Below the pieces are notes generated by a model that saw only the letters and a list, made by a program, of their open reading frames with translations, was not told the DNA's origin and ran no database searches. A DNA stretch of 64,000 nt from Persicaria tinctoria (taxonomy: Eukaryota > Streptophyta > Magnoliopsida > Caryophyllales > Polygonaceae), in the NCBI GenBank assembly GCA_037127255.1, contig JBANSL010000014.1, forward strand, positions 72,585,646 to 72,649,645, in the 5' to 3' direction. Numbering within the stretch: position 1 is the first letter of the stretch; each line of letters starts with the position of its first letter. Both the position numbers and the translations under genes were made by a program. Below are positions 62,798 through 64,000 of this stretch, piece by piece.

Positions 62798-63300
62798 GAA
62801 AGTGAAGGACCTTTAATTATAATAACATTAATTAGGTTGGTTGGGTGAAAGTGAAAAGCAAATTAAAAGAGTCCAATGAAGGGGTTGTGGCTGGAGCTAG
62901 CATATGAATTTAATGGAGACTGCCCCATCATCCCGATCGACCGGTGACAAGCTCGATCAGCAGTCTTGTTGGATATAATGTCTAGAGTAGGTGGTTTTAA
63001 GGTGTTTCTTAGACTTTTCTCATCTCATATAGAATGTTCAAGGGTATTCTAAAAAGGTTTTAAGGAGACTCTTCCGTTACCTACATTGAGAGGTAAAAGA
63101 TGAGATGGACCTTTGCGGAAAAGATAAGATGGACCTTTGCGGAAAATATCTTTTCTTAAGGCCGAATATATTACGGATAGACTTGTCAAATATACAGTAC
63201 GTAGATAGTGACAGTGCCGGATGACTTCTTCAAAACGTAGCCACCGACTACACCTAACTAATGACCAAGGTGGTCCATCACATTTAATTTACTAGTTTTG
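62796..63300. other. Spacer with a 26-bp tandem duplication
   Basis: GAGATGGACCTTTGCGGAAA and then AGATAAGATGGACCTTTGCG are consecutive copies at about 63100-63147. Otherwise no gene or RNA feature is seen. Confidence 0.5.
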
Positions 63301-63308
63301 GTTGCAGT

Positions 63309-64000
63309 TTTTTTTTTTTTTGAAACGGAAAAAATTTGACCATAGAGCTGAGTTCTATCAGCCAAGAGCATCCTTGCGGATGAGACTATACAACAGAGAG
63401 TCATCAGGAGTCCAGATACCGTTGAAAAATGGAGTGATACGGAACAAGCGATCAGCTACCAAATTTGTCTCACGGAAGACATGACGAATCTCAACAGAAC
63501 CAAAAAAGCCCAGCGAGACTAGACTGTCCGAGACAATCATTTCAGAGTCTCCAGTAGGCTTCCCCATACCTTTCATACTTTTTATTATTGTTAGGTTGTC
63601 TCCTTCAATAATGAGATTTGTTATTTTTAGTTCTATCGCAACCCGAAGTCCCATCCAGAGACCCAAACTTTCACAGCCACAGACAGAGCTGATTGGTGAT
63701 GGTCCATTTTCAGAGAAAATCGGGGTTCCTACATAATCACGAATGATGAATCCATAAGAGCCCAAACCATCCGTGGAGAGCGAACCATCAAAATTTAGCT
63801 TATGAGTTCCAATTGGTGGAGGTTCCCATTTGGTTCTCTTTCTCTTTGATATAGATCTTTGTTTGTCCTCTTTTGCGGGTGTATTTTTGTTGTTTTTACA
63901 GTAGTCCGAGCAGCTCAAATTTGATGTCTTCCAGACATATATTTGTTCTTTTATAAAGGATAATATGCGTCTTATGTCCGGGTTTATGTTTTCAAAGAGT
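63309..64000 (-). mobile_element. LINE 3' end with RNase H, continues beyond the window
   Basis: The run of T at 63309-63322 is the poly(A) tail of a minus-strand LINE. The frame 63358-63918 encodes a full-looking RNase H: KLNFDGSLSTDGLGSYGFII, CESLGLWMGLRV, LIIEGDNLTIIKSMKG and IRHVFRETNLVADRLFR, with Asp, Glu, Asp and Asp in the expected order and no internal stop. The upstream zf-RVT and RT would lie right of position 64000. Of the LINE pieces here, this RNase H is the best preserved. Confidence 0.8.

Overview
The window reads as nuclear DNA of a flowering plant. It has spliced genes of plant families (strictosidine synthase-like, aldo-keto reductase, BAHD acyltransferase), plant-type L1 LINEs carrying an RNase H domain, Copia and Gypsy LTRs, hAT/Mutator/Harbinger/Stowaway DNA elements, and a transposon-dense, AT-rich background. 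An asterid eudicot, perhaps Lamiales, is my guess from the gene families, with low certainty.

Genes. Five intact or nearly intact genes can be assembled from exons. Two are three-exon strictosidine synthase-like genes on + (SSL1 5347-13437; SSL2 16411-18486), with an exon-1 fragment of a third copy at 4111-4361. One is a four-exon aldo-keto reductase on - (20918-22878). Two are two-exon BAHD acyltransferases of the benzyl alcohol benzoyltransferase-like type on - (BAHD1 36286-37878; BAHD2 43880-49337). A broken chloroplast DnaJ fragment (about 49690-49956) and an OVATE-like captured fragment (about 50795-51190) are also present. The SSL pair and the BAHD pair are local duplications. All three families occur in specialized metabolism, but nothing here proves a shared pathway.

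Layout. 1-3420: decayed LINE (-). 3612-4467: hAT pieces and the SSL fragment. 5347-13772: SSL1, whose second intron is swollen to 6.9 kb by a near full-length LINE (15-bp target duplication) that itself carries a 556-bp hAT element, and by another hAT copy. The SSL1 stop codon is interrupted by a LINE 3' fragment with a 13-bp target duplication. 14260-14386: SINE. 16334-18486: SSL2. 18629-18926: miniature Copia element. 19499-20228: Mutator-like element. 20918-22987: AKR and its TATA box. 23018-27541: 4.5-kb hAT element inserted about 25 bp upstream of that TATA box, with a second hAT nested in it. 28096-29731: truncated Copia (-). 30508-33400: Gypsy-type solo LTR, 23-bp minisatellite, and an LTR remnant. 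33607-35686: TIR element with a nested hAT and (GA)67. 36286-37953: BAHD1. 38332-38827: two nested Stowaway MITEs. 39410-42000: mixed repeats. 42134-48384: four related TIR elements, each bordered by (TA)n tracts, two of them inside the BAHD2 intron. 50171-54463: 4.3-kb hAT with a nested Mutator-like element and a Harbinger MITE. 54630-61080: a 118-bp tandem array split by LINEs and two more copies of the TCGA-rich LTR. 62364-64000: Stowaway hairpin, (TA)n and a LINE 3' end.

The window is mainly a record of nested transposition around duplicated metabolic genes. Many insertions can be dated relative to each other because target-site duplications and TIRs are readable. Exon boundaries were assigned by hand from reading frame, GT/AG sites and paralogue comparison. 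Family names rest on recognised motifs, not on database searches.
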